From Caprella mutica (lineage: Eukaryota; Arthropoda; Malacostraca; Amphipoda; Caprellidae): DNA of 64,000 nucleotides. The notes under the pieces were generated by a model, which saw only the letters and a program-made list of their open reading frames with translations, ran no database searches and was not told the origin of the DNA. Both the position numbers and the translations under genes were made by a program. The stretch's first letter is position 1. Each line of letters begins with the position of its first letter. Location of the stretch: positions 62,001 through 126,000 of the forward strand of contig CANNZV010001042.1 of assembly GCA_947561585.1 (NCBI GenBank), given 5' to 3'. Below, one piece after another: positions 12,144 to 23,324 of the stretch.

Positions 12144-12749
12144 TCTATTAAATATCAGTATTATTTGTACATCCATTTACCAGACTGTTTCTAAATAGTA
12201 GTGACCTGTCAGTTATTTTCACACGCTATAGTTCATTAACATTAATTCGTAAATATGCATCACTTTCAACAAGTTGATATTTACAAAGAAATGATACAAA
12301 ATATGTTTTTATGTAGCTTTTGAGTAGAACTCCTCTATAGTGAAACAGTTGCGAGCAAATTTGTAGTCTCCCATAAAACAGACATTTTCTAAAACTGATG
12401 TCTGTTTTATGGGAGACCAAAGAAAATTTGCTCACTATAGAGGACTTCTACAGCACTAAATTGTTACTAATAGCAAGGAATTATTCCCTAAGTATATGTT
12501 ACAGTAGAAATAGTTAGTATCCTTTATGGTGGATAGTGCCTTAGCTACATTGCCAAATAATTACACTGAATATAAATTATTGATGTTGTCTATCTAACAT
12601 TTAGTTCTGCTTGACAGTTAAAATATGTTATTAATTGCAAATTGATTTCTACAAAACTTCTAATATTAATTTTTCCATTATTCCATATATAATATAATTA
12701 GAAAATAACGCTGATATATTTGTAAACTGTGATCTAATATGTAAATAAA
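12144..12749 (+). promoter_or_regulatory. Candidate GCC2 polyadenylation signals
   Basis: Possible signals downstream of the stop at 11846-11848 are ATTAAA at 12147-12152 and AATAAA at 12744-12749. Neither has been tested; both are common by chance in AT-rich DNA. Confidence 0.25.
12316..12456. mobile_element. pogo-like foldback MITE family M4, copy 1
   Basis: Left end AGTAGAACTCCTCTATAGTG, right end CACTATAGAGGACTTCTAC; inside, TCTCCCATAAAACAGACAT pairs with its inverse around a small loop. Termini of the form CAGTAGAA next to TA resemble Tc1/pogo-type elements (inference). Other members: 15668, 33285, 34275, 53617. Confidence 0.75.
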
Positions 12750-12804
12750 TTATACTGCATTGAACAATATTCTACTAGTTACTACCTTGATAAACTACTT
12801 ACTA

Positions 12805-13072
12805 GCACCTCTTCATTTTCCTCTTAGATTTTGTGTTAGGTAGACTCCATTTACTATCACCTCTTCATTTTCCTCTCTATTCGTCAGTGAGCCACCGGTG
12901 CTTGAGTCCCTTTTCGTCACATTCCTTGGTAAGTGACTACAAACACTGAGTAGCTTTTCTGCATCCATGCGCATTATGCTGGTAGTAGGTGACTTTGTTC
13001 ACGGAACCACTTTCCTTTCTGACTGCCTCTTCCAGTCCCTTGTACTTAATTTCCTATGGCCTTCCGTTGCAG
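12805..13072 (-). repeat. Interspersed repeat R1, partial, reverse orientation
   Basis: Matches R1 from CACCTCTTCATTTTCCTCTT to TTTCCTATGGCCTTCCGTTG with small internal deletions. It lies between the convergent 3' ends of GCC2 and the UST-like gene. Confidence 0.75.
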
Positions 13073-13154
13073 GTTTTAGACTCCTAGCTTACTAAAATAT
13101 GACAATATTTTACCTGACTAGTATTGCTATTAAAGTAGCTTTATAGGGTAAGTA

Positions 13155-13342
13155 CGGGTTATTGGACAGTGACACATTGCCGATCATGTGAGAAAAAATT
13201 AATTAGTTTAACATTTTTAGTTGGTATCCATGATACCTATATTGGTATCATGGATACCGATTGAAATAACAGGCTAATTTATGCCTTTTTTTCATATGCT
13301 CGGCAATGTGTCACTGTCCAATAACCCGTAACTCCCCTACAC
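13155..13342. mobile_element. Foldback MITE (M2-related) at the UST 3' end
   Basis: Arms GGGTTATTGGACAGTGACAC and its inverse are near perfect, ending in GGGTAAG. The loop contains the core palindrome TTGGTATCCATGATACC. The right end abuts the UST stop codon (13344-13346), so the element must form part of that transcript's 3' UTR. Confidence 0.85.
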
Positions 13343-13343
13343 T

Positions 13344-16300
13344 TCAGTCGATGCGTTTGTACTGCCTATACAGTCTGTCTCTGATGAAGTGGTACAGTTC
13401 TATTTCCACGCTTAAATTGCGTCGAAGAACAGCCTCTGATGTGGCACTGAGAGCTATGGGGGGGCGCTGATTGTTTTTATTCATGTGCGGGGCTGGGGAA
13501 AAAGAAAAAAAACATTAACAGAATGATATGCTAGCAGATAAAACTGCCGCGTTTTTACCGCACAGTTTACGTCTCTTCAATTAATCACTGTTAAATGAAT
13601 GGGAAACAAATTTACAGTCTACACTAGCGTTTCTACCGCCTTACATTCATTTAACCGTGATTAATTGAAGAGGGGCGGTGAAGACGCGTCGTTCTATCTG
13701 CTGGTACATAAGAACATTATTTTTGGGTTCAGTTGTCCCTATCCACTACCAGGTGATTGGAAGAGAAAAGGGGACAGTGAAAGTACGCTACATGGAAATG
13801 AAAAAGCAAAACTAATCAATTGAGTATGAATCTCTTCAACCAAATAATGGGCTGGGGTAAGTTACGAATTATCGGTCGGTTTCACATATTCGGTCATACA
13901 TGAAAAACACTAATAAGTATTGTTTAATTTCAATTGGTATCCATGATACCTGCATAATTAATTTTAATTGGATACCTGCAGTATCATGGATACCAATTAA
14001 ATTAAAAGTTAAAAAATTATATTATACAGTTTGTTCTGGTAAAAACCGAAGACGTGTAACTGACCGCTATTTCATAACTTCACCCAACCCATTCCTCACC
14101 TGCTAGCTGCTGGAAGTAAATCTCGTTAACTCCGGCAAAGAATGCTGGCAGAGTCTTTTCCAGCACTGCCAGCGTTACATTGAGTTGTTCCAGCACCCCC
14201 ACCACAGGGTAGTGCCTCTCTATGTTCCTCTTTGCTTGTTCCAGTGCTGCCTTGCTTTGGAGAACTCTAGGGGGGGGGGGGAATTATTTACACAAAGAGA
14301 GCAAGGGTAATTCTTAATTATTGGTCAGTTCTGCATCTTCGGTATTATAAGAAAAAAAGATATAGAAATTGTTATTATTACACAGTGCTATCTAATACTT
14401 CTGCAAACCCGATACAATTTTCGGTTCAGTATATATTTTATTATTTGTTTTTAAAGTTTTTAATACTCTGTGAGCAGCAATTGAGCGAATCACTAATCTG
14501 ACGCTGAAGAAGAAGATTGTACACTCTTTGTTTTGGTTTACAATTTGAATTTTATGAAGAAAACAGTTTATACCCGGTTTTCATGTAGAGTGTAAATTAT
14601 TCCTTGAAGTAAATAAACGTTTCTATAGCAGCTAAGTTTATTCCTTCAAACGAGTAATAAATAATTTAATGAATATAGCTAGTACACGTAGTTGACATTC
14701 GAAACAAAGGGTGTACATTCTTTTTCTTCTGACTGAAAATTAGCAAGTAGGAAGTAAAACGACTATTTGAGTTTAGATAGTACATATAAATCTTTAAAAG
14801 CATATAAAATTAAATACAAGCTATCAAATGTCATGCGGTTTGCAGCAAAATGATAAGAAACATTAGCCTCGTTGATTAAAACAATAAAAAAAATGCTTGG
14901 AGGGGACCAATAAAGTCACATTTAGAAAAAACGGAGTTGGTCTAGTAGAAACTACTGCAGTGAGTGCCTTACTAGACCAAACAAACTTGAAACGTAACGC
15001 AGGTCTACTACGAGGTTTTGCTCTACAGGCAGACTCTGCTTCTTTTTTCAAGTAAAAAATCGTACCTCAGATTAACTTAGAAAGTGAGATAAAAGCGAGC
15101 GAGACCCCGCTTTAAGTTCAGCATAGTTACTCCAATCTTTTCGTTATCTATTAACAAAAATCAAAGAACGTTAGCATGGTACACTAGTACTATGTACAAT
15201 ATTTTGTTTGGATCCTTCAATGTAAATAAAATTGTTTAGATATAATTTTCCCGAACAACTGATGTGAGTAAGCACGGGGTCAACTCCGCTTTGAGTCGTC
15301 CTGTTATAAAAGCGAGGTCTACTTAAAGCGGGGTGTGTCTGTACTTCATTACTCGAGTGCTGGCTTCACAACAGTTCTCTCTCTCTCTCTCTCTCTTTCA
15401 CACCTGCAGTATGGTTCATGTCCACAGAAGTAAGCCACAGTGAGGTCATACCTCTCCCCCGGTATGAAAGTACAGTCTGCTCCCCCCGAGGAAAGGCATT
15501 GCTCTATGGTGGCATAGGAGGGAGTGCTGCGGGGAGTGGGGGTGGCGCCGCGGGGGGTAAAGGCCCCAGGCCGGGGGGTGACTCTGGCGTAGTAAAATCT
15601 GCAATGGTTTGTATAATTAAAATACAATGAACAGAAAACTGGTAAGGATGATAAAATGAGGAAAATTATATAGTAGAACTCTATAGTGAATGAGTAGCCT
15701 CTATAGTGAATGAGTAGCCTCTATAGTGAATGAGTATCCTCTATAGTGAATGAGTATCCTCTATAGTGAATGAGTATCCTCTATAGTGAATGAGTAGCCT
15801 CTATAGTGAATGAGTAGCCTCTATAGTGAATGAGTAGCCTCTATAGTGAATGAGTAGCCTGTATAGAGAACAAATTTTCTTTAGTGTGCCATAAAACAGC
15901 CACTGATTGTTGTTTCATGGCAGACTAAAGAAAATTTGTTCACTATAGAGGAGTTCTACTGTACTTATTATTTAACACGTTATTTTAATTGGTATCCATG
16001 ACACTCACAGGTATCATGGATACCAATTAAAATAGAAGCATCTGCAACAGATCATACGAAATACGTTTTAAAGTGTATGTATTCCATTACCTAGGGAGAA
16101 TGAACGTAAAATAACGCCCGACATCAGTTTAGCATCTAATATCTTACCTCGACATCAGTTTAACGTCTAATATCTTACCTAGACATCAGTTTAACGTCTA
16201 ATATCTTACCTAGACATCAGTTTAACGTCTAATATCTTACCTAGACATCAGTTTAACGTCTAATATCTTACCTAGACATCAGTTTAACGTCTAATATCTT

Positions 16301-18932
16301 ACATAGACATCAGTTTAACGTCTTATATCTTACCTCGACATCAGTTTAACGTCTTATATCTTATTTCAACATCAGTTTAACGTCTAATATCTTACCTCGA
16401 CATCAGTTTAACGTCTTATATCTTATTTCAACATCAGTTTAACGTCTAATATCTTACCTCGACATCAATTTAACGTCTAATAACTTAACTCGATATCAAT
16501 TTAACGTCTAATATCTTACCTAGACATCAGTTTCACGTCTAATACCTCACCTCGACATCAGTTTCACGTCTAATACCTCACCTCGACATCAGTTTGTCGA
16601 TAGGTTCCCTCACAACGTTGAAGTAGATTGGCATCTCTAGACCCATTGCACTAAAGTTCGTAAAGTGAACATGTTTGTCAAAGCTGAGGGGTGTGCCCAT
16701 GTTGTTGGACAAGTGGAAGGACATGTCTTTGCCCAGGGAAACCTGGAGAAAAGGAAATTAGGATCATGAACCTTAAAGGGGCAGTACAGTCAAAATAATA
16801 GGATAATAGAATTATTGAGAAAAAAACAGTATAAAAAACGTCTGCTTTGGAACCAAAGGCCATGTCGCTGACGTCTAAAGTATATTAAATACAAGGGACT
16901 GGAAGAAGCAGACAGAAAGAAAAGTGGCTCCATGAACAAAGTCACTTACCACCAGTCAGTGACAATGATCATGGATGCCGAAAAGCTACTCCGTGAATGC
17001 AGTCACTTACCAATGAATGTGACGAAAAGGGACACAAGCACCAGTGGCTGCACTCAAGGAGTGAAGAGGAAAATGAAGAGGTGATAGTAAATGAAGCCTA
17101 CGATACTACCTAACACAAAAATCAAAGAGCTCGTAATTAAAAAGCATAATTTTCGTGATCAATGAGCGCTTTCCTCTAAAACTGCAGGTACCGTTAAAAA
17201 ATACATGGTAAGAAGGAAAAAAGACAACATATAATCTAAGTAGCGTAATTATCAAAACTATGGTTTGGCTTAATTATGAACAAAAGTCAAACGTTTAATA
17301 TCTGTAGAGTTACAACCCATAGTAAATAAATAGAGAAGTGTGCTAAGTTTCGAATTCATTGACGATGAACTTGATCCGTTCTTCAGAAACGATGTAAACA
17401 AATGACGTCACACAGAGTACCGTCAAATATTTTAAGTAATATTAGTTGAATATTATAAGCGAATTGAGTGTAAAACGTGATAATCTTTTTATTAAAGGGG
17501 CAGTAAACTTTATAAAAATGCAATTTTTTGTAGTGAAAATGTTAGTAATTAGTTGTAAACACACAAGAGTTCATTCGTCTTATATATAACTAACACCGGT
17601 AAATAATTATTAATAATTTAGTTAATTATGTTAATGTGCGTTTTAATGGAATGAGCATTAAAACGCATATTTAATTATGTATGATTACATACTCTGTTCA
17701 TCTAATTAATACTAATTAAAGAAAAGAAAATTTGACTTATTTTGAAAAGCGCCATCTAGTTTGCTCGAGTCATTTACGCCATCTTGTTTTATTCCACAAA
17801 CGTTGTGCAAAAAACTTTAGTATTTCTGCGAGTAATATTATTAATTAAAACTCTAGAAATACTCTATTTGTTAGTTTATTGTATATAAATCACAAATTCA
17901 AATATTTATAGCTTATTTTCGAAGATAAACAGACATTTTATAAACGTTCATGAAGATTGTTCTTGAAATAATGTAAACAGCGCCATCCATGAGATGATCG
18001 CATAAGCTTATGCTAACTAATAGAAACCCTATTTTCTCTGAAAATACAGTGATTTGAGACGAAATGTTTCATATCCGTTACTAATCATTGTTTATTCATC
18101 ATATTATGATAAAATATTTGATATGAAAATTAGACGTACCCTTTAAGTCCAAAGTTCACCGCAACTGCAGAGATGGCGCTGTGAATTGTTATTGTTTACA
18201 TTCCTGAGTAGCTGTTAAAATGATATGCATTTCTATAATGTTTCTTTAACCTATACACTGAAGATTAACACTATAGAAACGATTTAAAGCGAGTAAAAAC
18301 AATGAAAGGAAGTAGGTAGGACGACTGTGTGCGTATGTACGTTATTGTTTTGGCCAATCTTTTGTTTACAATTGACATTTGTAAGTCCAGTGTTGATCAG
18401 TAGGGGGCGCTGCATTTGCGAATTCATTAAATTAATTTTTTTATATATCTAGATCTATTATTAAAAAAAACAGCATTTCATTCCATTATAAATGTACCTT
18501 TATAGATTTATCAATAAGAGAGAAAGTTTGTAAAAGGTTTACTGCCCCTTTAAGTTAATTTCCATGAAAATGTACATTTAACTAACTGAATATTAGCACA
18601 TTTCTTATTTTAAACAAATAGATTTTTTTGGGGGTGACGTCACTCAGAATATTTTCGGATGTTCCAATATTGTACTTGGTATACTTCTCTATTTATTACC
18701 TATGCAGAATGCGGGAAGTTATATTTTAGACGGCATTTATTTATTTCATATTTACTATGATATGATACAACCTACCTGTTGTTCAGGCTCCAGATGCCTG
18801 TTCCCTTTACTCTTCAGTCTGATGTGCCTGAAGGAGTTCCTGGTCTGTAGCCAAGTAAGCAACAGCACGAACATTTCACTGCCTGTCTTGGGTATGCGGT
18901 TGAAAAAGAGAGTCTTCGGGGTTGACGGAACA
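13344..18932 (-). CDS. UST: Uronyl/heparan-sulfate 2-O-sulfotransferase family, C-terminal five exons
   Basis: Golgi type II enzyme moving sulfate from PAPS to the 2-O position of uronic acids in glycosaminoglycans (family knowledge). Exons on the minus strand: 18932-18776, 16742-16582, 15598-15404, 14266-14100, 13453-13344; every intron phase matches. Seen: 5'-phosphosulfate loop NRIPKTGSEMF; KHVHFTNF, carrying the His pair of the catalytic region; 3'-phosphate site VVREPIDKLMS (Lys where relatives have Arg); Cys signature IEQCLSSGGADC then YFCGHEPYCR; ALEQAKRNIERHYPVVGVLE; C-terminus ending YHFIRDRLYRQYKRID. The spacing and EAVLRRN..IELYHF end fit UST slightly better than HS2ST. The membrane anchor exon was not found. 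The frame of the first listed exon stays open about 85 bases further upstream, so its start could differ. Confidence 0.88.
13525..13712. mobile_element. Foldback MITE family M1, copy 3
   Basis: CTAGCAGATAAAACTGCCGC at the left pairs with the right end TCTATCTGCTGG. The inner block is inverted relative to copies 1 and 2. It lies in the last UST intron. Confidence 0.75.
13850..14092. mobile_element. Foldback MITE family M2, copy with duplicated core
   Basis: Left arm GGGGTAAGTTACGAATTATC, right arm CATAACTTCACCC. The centre has the palindromic core, with an extra partial copy (TTAATTGGATACCTGCA) inserted. Its right end is 8 bases from the splice donor of the UST exon at 14100. Confidence 0.8.
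14385..14905. repeat. Interspersed repeat R2, copy 1
   Basis: About 500 bases shared with 63450-64000 at high but imperfect identity (for example GAGCGAATCACTAATCTGA, AGATTGTACACTCTTTGTTT, GATAAGAAACATTAGCCTCG). No reading frame; class unknown. Located in a UST intron. Confidence 0.85.
15090..15345. repeat. Degenerate inverted repeat
   Basis: ACCCCGCTTTAAGT near 15112 and ACTTAAAGCGGGGT near 15321 are inverses, with AAAGCGAG words on both sides. Probably an old foldback element. Confidence 0.5.
15668..15960. mobile_element. pogo-like foldback MITE family M4, copy 2, with an internal tandem array
   Basis: Ends AGTAGAACTC and GAGTTCTACTG next to TA. The inner hairpin AAATTTTCTTTAG..CTAAAGAAAATTTG is conserved with other copies. 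Bases 15680-15860 are nine copies of CCTCTATAGTGAATGAGTAG, which begins with the element's own terminal sequence. Confidence 0.85.
15975..16040. repeat. Palindromic mini-element (core hairpin)
   Basis: ATTTTAATTGGTATCCATG and CATGGATACCAATTAAAAT pair almost perfectly. Same core as in several larger foldbacks, here without a recognisable outer repeat. Confidence 0.8.
16110..16599 (-). repeat. 31-base minisatellite made of a splice donor junction, 15 copies plus the real site
   Basis: On the minus strand the unit is the last 14 bases of the UST exon (AAACTGATGTCGAG) plus 17 intron bases starting GTGAGGTATTAG. The true junction is at 16582/16581; fifteen further copies follow at exact 31-base spacing. 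Distal copies carry GTAAGAT, which fits the metazoan donor consensus better than the true GTGAGGT. Reading past the true donor meets TGA at once. Confidence 0.95.
16774..16802. mobile_element. Solo end of a TTAA-type element (M6)
   Basis: CCTTAAAGGGGCAGTACAGT repeats the terminus of the large element at 17493-18556. It sits about 30 bases upstream of a UST acceptor. Confidence 0.6.
16834..17265 (+). repeat. Interspersed repeat R1, long copy
   Basis: Begins AACGTCTGCTTTGGAACC and continues through GTCGCTGACGTC and GGACACAAGCACCAGTGGC, collinear with 23325-23815 and decayed at the far end. Lies in a UST intron. Confidence 0.8.
17317..18705. mobile_element. Inverted-repeat element M7 interrupted by another transposon
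   Basis: Outer ends CATAGTAAATAAATAGAGAA and its imperfect inverse CTTCTCTATTTATTACCTATG match the uninterrupted copy at 31228-31542 in reverse. The middle is split by the 17493-18556 element. Lies in a UST intron. Confidence 0.85.
17493..18556. mobile_element. TTAA-flanked terminal-inverted-repeat element M6 (T2/Kolobok-like)
   Basis: Starts AGGGGCAGTAAAC and ends GTTTACTGCCCCT, flanked on both sides by TTAA. Comparison with 31228-31542 shows this block is the insertion. TTAA targets with AGG-type ends are typical of T2/Kolobok elements (family knowledge); the assignment is inference. About 1 kb, no transposase frame seen, so non-autonomous. Confidence 0.8.
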
Positions 18933-18959
18933 CTGGAAAAAGATAGGCACCCTTTAATA

Positions 18960-19076
18960 TGATTGCTGGGAGAGGGTACGATCGGGAATTGGCACGCCAG
19001 TGCGAATGCACTTGGTCAGAGTAAAGTAAGCGGTACTGGAACATCGGTTGTTGAACAGATGTTGCTCCAGTGCACT
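18960..19076 (-). other. GC-richer exon-like block upstream of the first UST exon found, unresolved
   Basis: Minus strand: an acceptor-like TTTTCAG is followed by about 40 open codons (including FSALEQHLFNNRCSSTAYF), ending at a stop. No donor in the phase needed to join the exon at 18932 was found, so it is not included in the gene. It may be an extra exon or chance. Confidence 0.25.
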
Positions 19077-19079
19077 GAA

Positions 19080-19865
19080 AACGATATTATCTCTCTGAAA
19101 ATTTAGTAAATGGTACTTGTGATGTTTCTGGTTTCAATTAAAGAAAACCCGAGTTAAGATTCTTTAGTAATAACAAATAAATTAACTATATTTATGCAAC
19201 CTTGTATCCTAAGTACGTGCATGACTAATCCTAATTTAATATAAAAAATTACAATACTGTTTTAAGGATAAATCTCTAATTTGTATGATGTATTATATTT
19301 ATTTATGCTGTTTTTAGGATAAAACATAAGGCAGAATCAGTTTCAGATTTGATGGTAGAGTCTGTGCTAAAAAAAATTATGTGAAAAGTTGTAGAAAACT
19401 AGATACAGTGAAGACTATTATAATTTCATAAAATGTTAATTTAACTGAAAAAAATATTACATACATTTTAATTGAAGCAAAAAAATTCATACTGTTTCTA
19501 AATGTGTTTCCCTTCAAAATTGGTATGATAGTCACCATTAATTTGGCATTAAAGTTACCATGAACAAATAGAGTATCGAAATGTTGCAACGTAACTCTGG
19601 TCTATTACGAGGTTTTGCTGTAGTATTCGATACCATTTCATTCCGTCTGTGATATTCTTAAGATCTATGATTTATAAAGCATATTGTCACAACCCTAGTG
19701 ACAGTGTGCGTTAACACAGGTTTAGCTGTAGTTTCTAATGGTCAGATTTGTTGCTCCACTACCCGACTACTGTGAGTGTTAATGTAGTACAGCGAGAACT
19801 CCAAACTTAATTCTTTTTATAAACAAATTTAGTGATGCTATAATAAAGAAATCAATTTATTAAAA
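19080..19865. other. No confident feature
   Basis: AT-rich. Part of 19600-19705 (TTCGATACCATTTCATT, AAGCATATTGTCACAACCC) is a decayed end of the family represented fully at 34087-34268. No exon recognised. Confidence 0.5.
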
Positions 19866-19867
19866 AT

Positions 19868-22800
19868 ACATAACTTTACGGGAATACGTAACTTTACGGG
19901 AATACGTAACTTTACGGGAATACGTAACTGCACGGGAATACGTAACTGCACGGGAATACGTAACTTTACGGGAATACGTAACTGTACGGGAATACGTAAC
20001 TGTACGGGAATACGTAACTGCACGGGAATACGTAACTTTACGGGAATACGTAACTTTACGGGAATACGTAACTGTACGGGAATACGTAACTGTACGGGAA
20101 TACGTAACTGTACAGAAATACGTAACTTTACGGTAATACGTAACTGTACGGGAATACGTAACTTTACAGGAATACGTAACTGTACGGGAATACGTAACTG
20201 TACAGAAATACGTAACTTTGCGGGAATACGTAACTGTACAGAAATACGTAACTTTACGGGAATACGTAACATTACGGTAATAAGTAACTGTACGGTAATA
20301 CGTAACTTTACGGGAATACGTAACTGTACGGGAATACGTAACTGTACGGGAATACGTAACTGTACGGGAATACGTAACTGTACGGGAATACGTAACTGTA
20401 CGGGAATACGTAACTGTACGGGAATACGTAACTGTACGGGAATACGTAACTGTACGGGAATACGTAACTGTACGGGAATACGTAACTTTACGGTAATACG
20501 TAACTTTGCGGGACTACGTAACTGTACGGGAATACGTAACTACGGGAATACGTAACTGTACGGGAATACGTAACTGTACGGGAATACGTAACTGTACGGG
20601 AATACGTAACTGTACGGGAATATGTAACTGTACGGGAATATGTAACTTTACGGTAATACGTAACTTTGCGGGACTACGTAACTGTACGGGAATACGTAAC
20701 TGTACGGGAATACGTAACTGTACGGGAATACGTAACTGTACGGGAATACGTAACTGTACGGGAATACGTAACTGTACGGGAATACGTAACTGTACGGGAA
20801 TACGTAACTGTACGGGAATATGTAACTGTACGGGAATACGTAACTTTACGGTAATACGTAACTGTACGGGAATACGTAACTGTACGGGAATACGTAACTG
20901 TACGGGAATACGTAACTGTACGGGAATATGTAACTGTACGGGAATACGTAACTGTACGGGAATATGTAACTGTACGGGAATACGTAACTGTACGGGAATA
21001 CGTAACTGTACGGTAATACGTAACTGTACGGGAATACGTAACTTTACGGTAATACGTAACTGTACGGGAATACGTAACTGTACGGGAATACGTAACTTTA
21101 CGGTAATACGTAACTGTACGGTAATACGTAACTGTACGGGAATACGTAACTGTACGGGAATACGTAACTGTACGGGAATACGTAACTGTACGGGAATACG
21201 TAACTTTACGGGAATACGTAACTGCACGGGAATACGTAACTGCACGGGAATACGTAACTTTACGGGAATACGTAACTTTACGGGAATACGTAACTGTACG
21301 GGAATACGTAACTGTACGGGAATACGTAACTGCACGGGAATACGTAACTTTACGGGAATACGTAACTTTACGGGAATACGTAACTGTACGGGAATACGTA
21401 ACTGTACGGGAATACGTAACTGTACAGAAATACGTAACTTTACGGTAATACGTAACTGTACGGGAATACGTAACTGTACGGGAATACGTAACTGTACAGA
21501 AATACGTAACTTTGCGGGAATACGTAACTGTACAGAAATACGTAACTTTACGGTAATACGTAACTGTACGGGAATACGTAACTTTACGGTAATAAGTAAC
21601 TGTACGGTAATACGTAACTTTACGGGAATACGTAACTGTACGGGAATACGTAACTGTACGGGAATACGTAACTGTACGGGAATACGTAACTGTACGGGAA
21701 TACGTAACTGTACGGGAATACGTAACTGTACGGGAATACGTAACTGTACGGGAATACGTAACTGTACGGGAATACGTAACTGTACGGGAATACGTAACTG
21801 TACGGGAATACGTAACTGTACGGGAATACGTAACTGTACGGGAATACGTAACTTTACGGTAATACGTAACTTTGCGGGACTACGTAACTGTACGGGAATA
21901 CGTAACTACGGGAATACGTAACTGTACGGGAATACGTAACTGTACGGGAATACGTAACTGTACGGGAATACGTAACTGTACGGGAATATGTAACTGTACG
22001 GGAATACGTAACTTTACGGTAATACGTAACTTTACGGGACTACGTAACTTTGCGGGACTACGTAACTGTACGGGAATACGTAACTGTACGGGAATACGTA
22101 ACTACGGGAATACGTAACTGTACGGGAATACGTAACTGTACGGGAATACGTAACTGTACGGGAATATGTAACTGTACGGGAATACGTAACTGTACGGGAA
22201 TACGTAACTGTACGGGAATACGTAACTGTACGGGAATACGTAACTGTACGGGAATACGTAACTGTACGGGAATACGTAACTGTACGGGAATACGTAACTG
22301 TACGGGAATATGTAACTGTACGGGAATACGTAACTTTACGGTAATACGTAACTGTACGGGAATACGTAACTGTACGGTAATACGTAACTGTACGGTAATA
22401 CGTAACTGTACGGGAATACGTAACTTTACGGTAATACGTAACTGTACGGGAATACGTAACTGTACGGGAATACGTAACTTTACGGTAATACGTAACTGTA
22501 CGGTAATACGTAACTGTACGGGAATACGTAACTGTACGGGAATACGTAACTGTACGGTAATACGTAACTGTACGGGAATACGTAACTGTACGGTAATACG
22601 TAACTGTACGGGAATACGTAACTTTACGGTAATACGTAACTGTACGGGAATACGTAACTGTACGGGAATACGTAACTTTACGGTAATACGTAACTGTACG
22701 GTAATACGTAACTGTACGGGAATACGTAACTGTACGGGAATACGTAACTGTACGGGAATACGTAACTGTACGGGAATACGTAACTGTACGGGAATACGTA

Positions 22801-23246
22801 ACTGTACGGGAATACGTAACTGTACGGGAATATGTAACTGTACGGGAATACGTAACTGTACGGGAATATGTAACTGTACGGGAATACGTAACTTTACGGT
22901 AATACGTAACTGTACGGGAATACGTAACTGTACGGTAATACATAACTGTACGGGAATACGTAACTTTACGGTAATACGTAACTGTACGGGAATACGTAAC
23001 TGTACGGGAATACGTAACTTTACGGTAATACGTAACTGTACGGTAATACGTAACTGTACGGGAATACGTAACTGTACGGGAATACGTAACTGTACGGGAA
23101 TACGTAACTGTACGGGAATACGTAACTGTACGGGAATACGTAACTGTACGGGAATACGTAACTGTACGGGAATATGTAACTGTACGGGAATACGTAACTG
23201 TACGGGAATACGTAACTTTACGGGAATACGTAACTGTACGGGAATA
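19868..23246. repeat. 18-base satellite, about 188 copies
   Basis: Unit GGGAATACGTAACTGTAC, 3.4 kb. Variants: TTTACGG or GCACGG for TGTACGG, GGTAATA for GGGAATA, ATATGTAAC, and rare short units (AACTACGGGAATACG). As 18 is a multiple of three, several frames on both strands stay open for hundreds of codons; these are artefacts. Local blocks of variants recur in order, indicating higher-order structure. Confidence 0.97.
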
Positions 23247-23267
23247 AATATTACACTCTAGATTGAT

Positions 23268-23295
23268 TAGGGTCACACAGGTAAATTGCGGCTCT
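23268..23295. mobile_element. Solo end of foldback family M8
   Basis: TTAGGGTCACACAGGTAAAT followed by TGCGGC matches the ends of the complete element at 58637-58877. Confidence 0.6.
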
Positions 23296-23324
23296 ATATT
23301 TTCCAATTCTTTTTTTAGTAGTGG

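Noticed and set aside
15418..15630. Plus-strand glycine-rich 70-residue frame
   Set aside because: Antisense shadow of the UST exon at 15598-15404.
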